A stretch of DNA of 64,000 nucleotides from Selaginella moellendorffii (lineage: Eukaryota > Streptophyta > Lycopodiopsida > Selaginellales > Selaginellaceae), in contig NW_003314301.1 of assembly GCF_000143415.4 (NCBI RefSeq), positions 990,702 to 1,054,701 of the forward strand, written 5' to 3'. This document shows, piece after piece, positions 22,962-33,746 of this stretch. Position numbers and translations under genes: made by a program. Under the pieces are notes generated by a model. That model was not told the DNA's origin and did not search any database. It worked only from the letters and a program-made list of their open reading frames with translations. How positions within the stretch are numbered: the first letter of the stretch is position 1; every line of letters begins with the position of its first letter.

Positions 22962-25900
22962 ATGGAAGGCGAGGATCTGATGCTGTACAACACAGATGGT
23001 GGGAGAAAAGAATGCATGGGGATCCTCATCCAAGTGACAGACACTCCATGCAGTTCCATGCAAGAATATGGACTGGCACTTGTGGTAGAGACAGCGTCCG
23101 CCTTCAAGATCCACCTTGCACATCCTAGCAGCTTCCCATAGGGGGGCAGTGGCTATGAGGAATTCCTAGAGGGAGCTAGGGAGAGGTTGTCCAGGAGGCC
23201 CACAATTTCAAAGACGCTGCGGGTCTATGAAGATCACATGGAATCCACGGACCTCACCTACGGCGATGTTCAAAAACTATATTCCAACATTGAGCCGTTG
23301 AGAGTGCCTCCAGTTCGCGAAGCGAAGGGGAAGGGGGTCGATCTGGAAACTACCCCGAAGCAGAAAAGGGTGGTCAAGCTCAAGCTGACGTCCGACTCTG
23401 CTGCTCCAAAAAAGAAGCTACTCGGTGATGCCATTGCCTCGGGTTCGAACACTACACCCACCAAAAAGAAGAGCCGCAAAGAGCAGAAAGAGCAAGAAGA
23501 GGCAGCAAAAATCGTCGCAGATAATAGTACTTGTTACTATTCCAACAAAGTATATACAATCGACGTGAGCCGTATCGAGATCCAAAGCAAATACAACCAC
23601 AGGCTAGTATCTGATGAGTGGGTGGAGAAACTGAAGCAGAAGATGCTGGCAAGTCCAGTAACACCCGACATCGCAGACGTGATCCCCTACTACCGAACAA
23701 TGAAGGGCGAGACGAGGTTTCCAGACTTGATCAATAGGAAGGTGTTGGACGATCAGAACATCCGGTTCTATGCCGTCTCCGGGCAGCATTCTAGCTTGGC
23801 GATGCAACAGATAGTTGTGGATATTATGGTGGGCGAGGAGGTGAAGAAACTCTTCAAGACAAAAGTTGTCCGCCTGATAAAAGGCAACTCGCCCCTCCGA
23901 TCTATCATATACATCTCCCACGCGCAGAATGTCAAGCAAGAAATGTGCTATAAATCGGGTCTGCACGAGACATTGGCACGAACATGGAAGCTCTGGGTTC
24001 AACTGAAGAAGCCACAAAAACCAGGACAAGGACGTGCACTAGCAACTAGCGCCTGGCAGGTAAACCTCGTTGCATGTGGCATAGCATGTGGCCTCACGCC
24101 ATTTCCATTGCAGGAATTCTCGAGTCTTCTCTCGAAAACACTGGGGGTCAATGACACACTCAGCATCCATAACATTCTACTCGCGACAAAAGTTGTTTTT
24201 GACAAATGGGTAGATGTGCTGAGGAGGTACCATGACGGGGAGTTGCTAAACTCAATGGGTGTGGAGGACGGCCGGAAGCCCAATGATTTGAAGCTCAACG
24301 CCTTGCGTTTCTCGCGGTCTCTAGATGACGACGACCTTCTGACAGTGGCTAATGCTCTTCTACGTGGTGAGGTAGTTTTCAACAAGACCAAAATGACTCC
24401 CAGCCATATTGTGACATACGAGGACTTGTGCACGACTCTGAGAGCTCGTGCGCTATTGAAGGATTGGATCTTCGAACAAGTGGCTGTGGAGAGGGTGAGC
24501 ATTGACACCACGCAAGAGATGATGGAAGAGCTGGAGTTGTCAAATGAAGACATCGACGACTACGTGAAGGGGGCCCCCAAGTTCATCGATCTGTTGCGGG
24601 ATGCCACGAAAAGTAAAGCTGAGAAGTTGGATCAGTATCCAAATTTCATTAAGAGGGATGTCGACCGCCGGCTTCAGAAACAGCTCGACCCCGCAGCAGA
24701 GGCCTATCGAGAACCTTACCGGGTATACGTGAATTCGGATGAGGATCAAAGGTGGAGGAGCATTGTTTCCCGCGGAGATGAGCAGGTCAAGAACATCTTT
24801 TGTGTGATGGACTTCACAAACGAGGAGATCACTCATGCAGACGAAGTCAGCTCCATCATTGACTTAATGGTGGGACTTGCGGAGGTGGAATCTTCAGTCC
24901 ACTATATGATCTACGACTCCGAATCCTATCACAAGTTCTGGAAGGCCTTGAACGAGGTGAAGGCTCGGTTGAAAGGCAAGGAGATGCAGGAGATCCATGG
25001 GATAATGGCTAAGAAGAAGATACCGATGAATGTCCGCATCTTCACACTCGCCCTTGTTATTGGTCCTACAGCAGAGTGGGACTGGAGTGACTTCCCAGCT
25101 TCAATTAACAAGGCCGATCGAATTGATCTGAGGGAGGTCAATTTACCCGTGCCTGACGAACTGAAGATGGCTATGGAGCTTTCGAATCCAAAGAAAGCTC
25201 CAGGTGCAGCATGGGAAATGCTCAACTGGGTCTTTAACGCAATAGCGGGTGACTCCAAGGGCAAATGTGTTGTCGAGTACAACTGCGGCGGACTATTCTT
25301 TCGAGCCGCACTACTCAAGGGTGTCCCGTGTGTTGCGGTGACAAACTCCATTGAAGAGGTGACTTCAATGGAGCATATAATTACAGTTGCCAAAGAAAAA
25401 CAGTATCTTCTCTGCGAACCTGGTGAGTACGCACTTTAAGTTTAAATGTTATCTCACAAGCTCTGTATGCAGGAGCGTGGCCACCCCCAAATGCTGAAAC
25501 GGCGTTAACAGCTACTGATGTTAGGCCGAGCTCACAACCTGCACAAGGTAAGGTCACGTGAGGCCTCACGCCATTTTGATTATAGATCGTTGTGAATATT
25601 CAGACACGAGGACTGAAAAGCGCACTGGTGGCGCGTCGAAGAAGGACAAACAGACAAGCAATAAGAAAAAAGGAGGTACAAATTATATTTGCAATGGCGT
25701 GTGGTCTCATGCCATTCCTTGCAGGAGACACTTCTTCAAAGGCAAAACAGGCAAGCACCAGCCAAGCTCAAACTGATAGTGGTCATAAAAAGCGAAAGTA
25801 CGTTGGACAGTCGTCGGGATCAGAGGTGTTTGATTCGAAAAGGAAGAAGGGCAACGAAAAGATGATAGGTAATGCCTCGCGGTTATGGCATGTGTGCTCA

Positions 25901-28247
25901 TGCCATTCATTGCAGATCAAGGGCTGAGTGAAAGGAGCCAGTCACCACCTCCTGACTCAGATTCCTATGGCGGACTCCCCTTCCCCAATCTCAATGGAGA
26001 GGTACAATGGATGAGGGATGCTTTTCAAGTTAGGGCCACGTTTTTCTCATCTCGTCATCTTCGAAGGGTGCAAGAACGTGCAGAAACCATGTTAAGACAG
26101 TCGGGTGAGGATACGGTCCTAGGTCAAGCACTAAAACAGGCTATGGATGTCTTGTATTTTGAGATGGAGACTCGGCCAGATGATTTTCCCAAGATGGTCC
26201 TGGAAGAACAAGCCATCCAGCCTGAGCAGCCTATGGAAGAAATCCAGGAGGGGGATGAGGAGCCAGAGAAAGATAATGAGCAGGAACAGCAGAAGGACGA
26301 AGAGGAGGACAAAGAAGAGGAGGACGAAGAAGAGGAGGACAAAGAAGAGGAGGACGAAGAGGACTTGGATGGTCCTCACAATGGTGACGATCACAATAAT
26401 GACGATGACGATGATGACGACGATGGCCAGCCTGAGGTGGCCAAAGAGCAGCGGAGGAAGGTCATACAAGACAAACCATCAGGTAAATAATAGTACATCC
26501 ATTCCTAACCTTTTACCATTTCTAACATTGTCCATGTAGGTCGCAGAAGAAATGGTAAGTAGAGATTATTCAGTTGAATTAAGATACAAACTCTAGCCTT
26601 TAGTGTCGAGGAAGGATAGTGCCAAGCAAGGGTCGAAACGTATGTCCAATCCTTCAGAATCAGCAGTGTGCCCAAGTGATATCGGTCCTAGTTCCTCAAT
26701 AGCAGTTGATGGTAAATACAGTATAGTCGATTCAATGTGCTAATGAGTTTGTTTTTAGTAGCCAGTAGGGAGGATACCATCTCAATCGAAGGGAGATATT
26801 TGGACATGCATATGGATCCGCCAGTGGACTCTACTTCCCTGCAAGAGTCATCAGAGCTGGTGGAGGCTACTATCCATATCAACGCCAAGCAAGCTGACCA
26901 CGCTCCACTTGATGCTGCCCATACCACTGAGTCAATCTTGTCCACGTATCCAACTGACGGTGACCAGGCGCCATTGGACCCGCATGAGGCCGCCCCAACC
27001 GCCGAGCCGGTCTTATCCTCATTTCCAACGTGTGCCCAATCGTCTGACTACGCGCCGTTGGAACCTCCCTACACCGCCCCTGCTGCCTGTTCGGTCATGT
27101 CCACTTTGCCAACGGAGGCACCAGCTGAAATGGCGTGTGATCACACACCATCGGAACCACCCCATGCCACTGTTGAGCCAGTTATACCAGAGTCTACAGC
27201 TGAAATGGCATGTGCCCACACGCCATCGGATGCGATTGACCCCACATTGCAGAGGAGAGTATTTCCGCCCTTCACGTTTCCTCGACCAAAACCCTCTGAA
27301 CGACCATCGGGAGCACCATTCGCTAATATTGTAGATGGTAAAATTGACTTGTACCATTTTTTATGTTGACGCATTTCATTTCAGAGTCACGGCGAAAGTA
27401 CTGTATCGTTTTTGATCTGAACGGTGTCCTTTTCTCCCATGAGCGTGGCTCGTCCTCGAATGTCACTGCACCCTCCAAAGCCTGCGGTCACAAGTTGGTC
27501 AAAAGAGACAGATTCACATTAATCACACGGGAGAAACTGCGGGATCTAATAATGACCATGCGACACTTAAAACAGAGGGCCGAGTTCAATTTGCAATTGG
27601 GAGTTTGGATATCCATGATGCACCACAATACATTAACGTTGCTACAGATGATGCACGATCAGACGCGAGTAATATTACCATTTGATTTTCTCCTAACGCA
27701 GGAGGATTGCTTGACTATGGTCCATGTGAGAGGTAGCAAGCCCATCTTCGTCAAGCCAGAGGCTATAGTGATGAACCAGACTGCTAGGTCAAGTGAAATC
27801 CTCATCATCGATGACTCGCCGATTAAAACTGCAGCGAACACGCACACATATGCAATGCACCCCATCTCTTGCAGTATGGAAACTAGGGAGAAGAAACCGT
27901 ATGTTCTGGGGGACCTTGCAAAACGGCTTGAAGCGATGGTGATAGAGAACCGGCCAGTCCAGGAGGTGGCTGCAGAAATCAATCAAATGGCAGATGGAAC
28001 GGTATATCAGAAGCCATTTGATCGGACAGACACCAGTCATCATTTATGGCATGTATATTGTCTAGCCAAGCACTATCCGCATCTCCATAATCTGCTCAAC
28101 CGGATGGGTTCTTCGACCACTGAACATGAGCGTGGACGTATTAGAGAAGAGATGGCATTACTATTGGGTTTAAATCCTGATAGTGTGGAGAGTGATGAAA
28201 TTCCAAGATTATTGTATAGGCGTTGGAGGCAAAAAATAACAGTCTGA
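22962..28247 (+). CDS. ParB-like domain fused to Lys-rich and acidic linkers and an FCP1/NIF-type phosphatase domain
   Basis: Exons 22962-24059, 24114-25422, 25473-25547, 25586-25675, 25725-25868, 25916-26482, 26540-26554, 26604-26711, 26759-27337 and 27385-28247 join in one frame of 1,616 codons. The nine introns are 38-57 nt; all but the first are phase 1. Residues ~180-290 look ParB/sulfiredoxin-like (IDVSRIEIQSKYNHR, then YAVSGQHSSLAMQQI). A Lys-rich linker and an acidic Glu/Asp tract (~26,220-26,430) follow, then a Pro/Ala-rich segment. The C-terminal domain has FDLNGVLF, LGVWISMMHHN, FVKPE and ILIIDDSP, the pattern of plant FCP1-like HAD phosphatases. The second catalytic Asp is Asn, as in many plant relatives, so activity is uncertain. 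A TAG at 23,139-23,141 interrupts the frame where CAG would fit. Translation may instead begin at ATG 23,235, or this copy may be inactivated. Role unknown; partitioning, target choice or control of host transcription are guesses. Confidence 0.65.
24060..24113 (+). other. 54-nt intron built around a palindrome
   Basis: It begins GTAAAC, contains the palindrome at 24,081-24,102 and ends CCATTGCAG. Its length is a multiple of three without stops, so it could also be read through. Removing it joins ATSAWQ to EFSSLLSK in phase 0. Confidence 0.65.
25548..25585 (+). other. 38-nt intron built around a palindrome
   Basis: It starts GTAAG, is filled by the palindrome at 25,553-25,574 and ends GATTATAG. 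Exons join in phase 1 (SSQPAQ to DRCEYS). Confidence 0.7.
25676..25724 (+). other. 49-nt intron built around a palindrome
   Basis: Palindrome at 25,694-25,715, acceptor CCTTGCAG. Exons join in phase 1 (NKKKG to DTSSKAKQ). Confidence 0.75.
25869..25915 (+). other. 47-nt intron built around a palindrome
   Basis: It starts GTAATG, has the palindrome at 25,885-25,906 and acceptor TCATTGCAG. Exons join in phase 1 (NEKMI to DQGLSERS). Confidence 0.75.
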
Positions 28248-28665
28248 GATGGCATGTATTTATTTAAAAATGTAACTTATTATGGCATGGGGTTCCATGC
28301 CATTGTATTAATATTAAAAGACAATTCTTTGAGAGGATTTGCATTATACTAGAAGTGTTACAACATGTTATTGGAAGTCTACGAAGTTGTTTTATTAATA
28401 AGGGGAAAGTAAAGATTGAATGGGGACTTGGGCTCCACCTAGACTCGGAGCAACTGAGCCAATATTAAAAGGATGGAAAGAAATTGGACGACGATGACAA
28501 GGAGAAGAGAGAGGTGAAGCAGTGGCAGGGGGAGGAGAAGTGATTGAGTAGACATTTCCTTGTTTAAAATAAAATGGCATGTGCCTCAATGCAGTTGAAT
28601 TTTGTTATATTTATATACTATATAAAGGTTTGGAAACCTTATTTTACAAGTGGGATAATGACAAT

Positions 28666-28687
28666 TCCCACTTTAACGAAATAGAGC
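28666..28687 (-). repeat. Right terminal inverted repeat
   Basis: Perfect inverted match to 15,038-15,059. Just inside it, 'aagtgggataatgacaat' and 'tcccactt' form a subterminal hairpin that reuses the terminal AGTGGGA motif. Confidence 0.92.
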
Positions 28688-28695
28688 TTAACCAT
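28688..28695. repeat. Target site duplication, right copy
   Basis: TTAACCAT directly after the right terminal repeat, followed by the continuation of repeat family A. Confidence 0.75.
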
Positions 28696-28762
28696 ACTTT
28701 GTTATATAACTTCATCTTTTTAAAATATAATCTCAAGCAAAGTCTTTGACTACAGCCAACAT

Positions 28763-28767
28763 AGAGT
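28763..28767. repeat. LTR element target duplication, left (AGAGT)
   Basis: AGAGT immediately before the TG of the left LTR, repeated at 35,267-35,271. Confidence 0.9.
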
Positions 28768-29697
28768 TGTAAGCGACTAATTTTTCCATTCTACTTTAGT
28801 CACTTAACCACATCTCTGACCACTTGGAGGAGTCTTTTTCACAACCTCCGTAAGTCCAATTCGGGACTTGGGGCTTGATAGCCCCGAGAATGGCATCCAT
28901 GCCACTCAACCTTAGCACTTGGTCCAAGTGCTCCACGTGTCCAATCCCATGACTGACACCCCAAGGTACCACCGACATATCGGCCCGTTACGCTAAGGCC
29001 ATGCCCATTCACCTTGGTCACACTGGTGGTCTAACACCACCTTTCCTGGCTAAACTAGCTCCATGCAGTCCTCCCCCCTACTATACTTTTGGAGCTCACC
29101 AAACCTCCTAGGGTCTGGGAGACAAACGCTTTGGGCTTTCACCCTCTCAGACTCGAACTCGGACTCGGACTCGGACTCGGACTCGGACTCGAACTCGGCC
29201 TCGGTCTCGGTCCCAATCTCGGTCTCGATCTCGGTCTCGGTCCCGGTCTTGGTCCCGGCCTCGGTCTCGACTTCGGACTCCATCTCGGGTCCATCTCGGA
29301 CTCCATCTCGGACTCCATCTCGGGTCCATCTTGAACTCCATCTCGAGTCCATCTCAGACTCCATCTCGGACTCCATCTCAGGTCCATCTCGGACTCCATC
29401 TCGGGTCCATTTTGGACTCCATCTCGAGTCCATCTTGGACTCCATCTCGGGTCTATCTTGGACTCCATCTCGGGTCCATCTCGGACTCCATCTCGGGTCC
29501 CTTTTTGGAGCCTCGCTTATTGCTCACTTCATGCTCGTTCCTTAAGCACTTTGTTGGGAGTTCCACTCCCACTCTTGACCTTTCTAAGTCAGAGCTTTTG
29601 GTCCAAACGTGTTACGCTCGTTTGGCTTTTGCTTCGGCCACTACCACGTGGCACCCTTTCGGCTACACTTTGGGGCCTAGGGATTTTGTGTCTCACA
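28768..29697 (-). repeat. Left (3') LTR, 930 bp, internally deleted
   Basis: It matches the right LTR at both ends but lacks about 600 bp (the part equivalent to roughly 34,016-34,640). Tandem GACTCG and 'CTCCATCTCGGGTCCAT' units occupy about 29,150-29,515. Confidence 0.9.
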
Positions 29698-32600
29698 ACT
29701 CTACCACCCATAGACAAAATTTGATGTCCTCATCGAACAGTAAACCCTTTTTATAAAGTAACACCCACAGGTGTTACCAATTCCATCCTTGGTACCCAGC
29801 CAATGCTTGTCTATGGTTTGACACTGAAGGCTCACCATGCCTTGTCCATCCTCTAAGGAGCATAGTCTCTCCAACATAAAGACTCATTCGGCCACCTAGG
29901 GTGGTTTGCTCCCTTTTATTGGTTCAGTTCTTGCTAAACCCGTTAGAGACACCTTCTCTAACTCAATTCCACTACTCATCCTCGAGTAGTCTTAGATTCC
30001 ATCGACATAACCTTTGCACTTTAGAACTTTTAATTTTGACTTCTCAGAGTCAATTTCCTAGGTGTCTCTGACACCTTACGTTGCACATGGTGCAACTCCA
30101 CTTCCCCATCCTAGGAAGTTCTTTACTTGAGGGCACCCTCATCCTCTCTTCGATATCGTGCCACCTTTAGCACTAAGTTCTAGTTATCATAATTTGTGCC
30201 AAGGCTGTCCACGGCCTTATTATTTGGCTACCTTACTGCTCCCCCATTTGGAGCTTCCACTTTCGCCAAATCGAAGCGGTTGGGAATCCATCCTTGGGAA
30301 AACATTGCATTTCCCACAATCCGTTAGCACCCAACACATTAGTGTTCTCGGCCTAACTTTGCCATTTAGATTCTTCCCCCTGATTCTCATGGCTCTTTCT
30401 TAGCCACTAGTCTTTTCCTCCTATCCTTGATTGTTGCACTCAGCAACATCGGATCGCTACTTCCATTTTCGAGGTATCCTTTCGGTTCCATAGCAAAGAC
30501 TCTTCTTTGCCAAGTCCGGAGGGTGTTCACCCCTAGTACGTCTCTTTAGCATCTTCTGCTGTGGGCTCTATCCATGGCCCAACTTCGTGACCCTCCCATG
30601 GGTCTCTTATAGAGACTACTTTCCTCGGACTCACTATGCCATCGCATTGACATATTTCATTTCCCTAAGGTGTCCTTCTCACTTGGTCACCTTGACCAAG
30701 CCACACCATCATCAATAATTCAAATCAACACTTTGAACTTGGAACTTTATCCCTTAACCTCACAAGGACTTTGTGCTTGTTTTGGCCACAAGATCACCTA
30801 GTGATCTAACCTTGGCACCTTAACAGGTTTGCTAATAGGTATTAGGTCTTCTAGAACTTAAGTTGTTGACCATGACCCTGGGGGCATCCCCCACACTTGG
30901 CGGTGCACCCAAGCCAACCCTTACAGCCAAGGGTCCATAGCAACTGAGATTAGGTGTCCCCATCTCACTCACCACGTCCTTGGTGCCACTTGCACTAAAG
31001 CGTTCAAGTTAGATATGCCAAGCTTTCACACTAAGCAATCTAACCGTGCATCACGACTCCGAGGCATCTCTCGCTTGGCGGTGTGCCCAAACCAGTCTCC
31101 CCACTGAGAGTCCATGACCACCGAAATATGAGTGTCCTCATATTCCAAACCATCACCACGCCCTAGTGAATTGGGACTCGAACCCAAGCACTAGAGGGTC
31201 GGGACTCGAACCCAACCTCCGTATATGCATCTACGGACGGCATCTCATAAGATGCCTGGCGTGACTCCCCACGCCAGTGCACCAATTTATATTTAAAGTG
31301 CGCTGCAGATCACAACTTAGGAACTTAGTTCCTCCGCACTGCTAAGTCCTCTCACTTGACATGTCTGCGATCATGCATGGACTCCTCCATGCTCGGCCCC
31401 ATAGGCCACCCTTTTGACGTTGGCTTCTTCAACTAGGGTATTCGTTCCCCCCGACTTACCAATCTCCCTTAGCAAGTCATCCGGCCACCGTAACATAGTT
31501 CATGCATAAGCATGAAAGTCCTTAACCATCAACTTTTGTTCAAAGCCCTCTCTTGAACACTCGGGAACTACTTCCTCAACCTTAATAGCCTCACCTCATG
31601 GCAAGCTTCAAGACCACACTTCTGCTATGCCACTCTGATTTCGCGCGTTCTATGAACCATTTACACTTGGCTAACTAGGTACTTATCTACCTAGAGGGAC
31701 GTTCAATGAACTCTGTTCCTTAGCTTGCTAAGGTCTCTCCTTTCGCAAGCTTTCCAATTACTATATAGTCTAACATGGACAATCCCATGCTTTAGACTCT
31801 CTATAGCATCCCGGTCGCTAGTAACAACATGCTTGAGCACCCACTTGATTCTCCACTCCCAACCTGCATAACCACCCTTAGTCATGCCTATCAATTCCTA
31901 TGGTTCGGTTCTATCTTTATATTACTTGCCTTTTAGCCTCATACATTTCCTTCGGTTATTCTCCTCCAGACTAGGAAGATAGTTTTGCACTTTCTACCAT
32001 GCCTTAGCAAGTATTCATAAGGATGAACCTACTCGACAGCCTAGGGAGTGGTTCCTCAATCCGGGTCTGCTCACTTTGTAATCCCACATACTGGGATTAC
32101 CGTTGCTACTTATGGGCCTTCATATGCCCATCACTAGCCCCACAAAAATCCCGTCTTTGGCTTTGTCTGATTTGGGTAGACGGACTTCTCCCATCACCGC
32201 AACCTTTGACATTTGGATAGCACCTCCTATTCATCATTTGCTAGGGACTTTGTCCCTTGGGCATTATCCATTGCCCTCATGACACCAAACACCATTTTCT
32301 GGTGTTTTAGAGTGTTTGGGTGTCCCAATGATGGCCTCTCTGACAAGAGCATTCCTCTTTCGACATTGACTTACTATATCGCAACATAAGAAATTTATCC
32401 CCCATAAGGGTATATCTAACTTCCTTATCCCAATAAAAAGTCTTAGGTAGTTGCCTTCTACCAGTTTAACGAATTATTTTGCACCTTTTGCTTAGTTGCC
32501 TCATAGTTGTCAAGTCCTACAACTCATTGCTGGTGCTTCCACACCTCCATCATTATCTGGATCACTACACTTTAACCATATGCCTTCTAGCTTAGGCTAT

Positions 32601-33730
32601 GCCATTCCTATTTCCATTGGGATTCCTTTGGACAGGGTTCTCATGAACCTGCCAACTTGACCTCAAAGCAGCACGCCTTGGCACCTTCGGTGTCTCCACA
32701 CCATCGGCTCCACGAGCCTACCTTTATGACACTTCTTACTTGTGTCTAAGTCTTTTTGCCAAGACCAATATAGTTGTCTTTTATGCCAATTATCCATTAG
32801 CACTACACCATAGAGTTTATGCACAATTTTGTGTTAAAGTTGTTTTCTTTCGGGAAACTCTTTCCCATGACTTTAGCATGGCACCTTCTGCCATCAATGA
32901 GATACACATTGTTCTCATGCTTGGATCTCAAAATCCTCCCCATCCTTTGTGGGGCACCACACACTTCAGTCCAAATGCTTCCATCAATCCTTTAGGATTA
33001 TTCTTTGACTGTATTGGAATCATTCAACTTTTTGGACTTTGTTAATTTGACGACCCATGAGGTCCTATTTTTGAGGTGCTAGCTCACTAGAATACAACTC
33101 CTTGTATTCATGTCCTACCCACAAAAACCATCTTTGCAAGTGTTACTCTGATACTTGATTTGTTCTCTAGGGGCAACCTTTTGCCCCTTATGACCACTTG
33201 TCCATGTGATGAGAATACCAACTCATCCTCTAAGTACACCCCCAACTCCTTGGGTTGTTCCAGCATTTATTAAAGGTAGCGCCAGCTACCATTTCAAGGA
33301 CTTGTATCCTCTTCTGTATTTGACCTCCCTCGGTCATCAATTCCGGTCTCAAGTTTATGAGCACCAGCCTCCACTATATAAAGGTAATCTTGTGACTCCT
33401 TTATTGTTTTGGAGTCTGCATCTTTCCCGTGATCCCAACTATAGTTGTTTACCACAACTACATTAGCCTATTTGCTGCATCAAACGCTCATCTGGATCAC
33501 ATCCTCAACTCTTTGAGGAAACCCTCATACTATTCCTAAGGTCCAAGAGTCGTTCCCTTACTGGCCCTTTTCCATCCACCACATCATGCACAAGTTCACG
33601 CATGAACTCAAGTGGAGAGCCATGTCCTCTCCACATGCTACTCCTCGAGGATAGGTCCATACCTAGGACTTTCCAATTCCAATACAAGTGGTGATATACT
33701 TGGCCACCAATAAAAGTTGGACTAAGGAAC

Positions 33731-33743
33731 GGCTCCGATACCA
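33731..33743 (-). other. Primer-binding site for initiator tRNA-Met
   Basis: On the minus strand TGGTATCGGAGCC, three bases after the LTR end; the plant consensus is TGGTATCAGAGCC. Confidence 0.85.
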
Positions 33744-33746
33744 AAT

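Larger units (their letters stand above)
15666..28303. repeat. Family of dispersed 22-bp palindromes confined to the transposon
   Basis: The consensus arms are ATGGCRTGWGG and CCWCAYGCCAT. Good copies start at 15,666; 16,424; 16,570; 17,912; 17,969; 19,815; 19,885; 19,983; 21,527; 21,765; 22,667; 22,744; 22,804; 24,081; 25,553; 25,694; 25,885; 27,130; 27,205 and 28,282. Weaker copies lie near 15,578, 16,064, 20,594, 28,249 and 28,574. Each arm can pair with the other, so transcripts would form an 8-11 bp hairpin with almost no loop. I found no copies in the rest of the window. Confidence 0.88.
15038..28687. mobile_element. 13.65 kb DNA transposon with 22-bp perfect TIRs
   Basis: The first 22 bases (starting GCTCTATTTCGTTAAAGTGG) are the exact reverse complement of the last 22. 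The flanks are AAAACCAT on the left and TTAACCAT on the right. This fits either an 8-bp target duplication with two changes or a 6-bp AACCAT duplication with TT belonging to the element. The uninterrupted repeat copy at 2,697-2,704 reads AAAACCAT followed directly by the right flank, which supports one insertion event. Inside are a minus-strand transposase-like gene, a plus-strand ParB-like/FCP1-like gene, a 3 kb divergent spacer and more than 20 copies of one 22-bp palindrome. TSD length and TIR sequence do not let me name a superfamily with confidence. Confidence 0.88.

Noticed and set aside
23187-23234. A translation start at the TTG of 23,187
   Set aside because: Nuclear plant genes rarely start at TTG. 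The frame is open further upstream to the TAG at 23,139, and ATG codons exist at 22,962 and 23,235.
23187-25439. Bacterial contamination as the source of the ParB-like frame
   Set aside because: The frame is interrupted by GT-AG introns in phase, lies inside plant repeats with defined insertion ends, and continues into a plant-type FCP1-like domain.
26131-26469. Antisense frame rich in Leu/Phe/Val opposite the acidic exon
   Set aside because: It is the mirror of a Glu/Asp codon run; membrane-like appearance is an artefact.
15666-28303. CRISPR-like or integron-like reading of the regularly shaped palindromes
   Set aside because: Spacing is irregular, the host is a plant, no cas or integrase text is present, and many copies coincide with intron boundaries.
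29698-33746. Short frames of 60-100 codons in the LTR element interior as genes
   Set aside because: No family motif, no consistent strand and no splice logic; typical of non-coding DNA.
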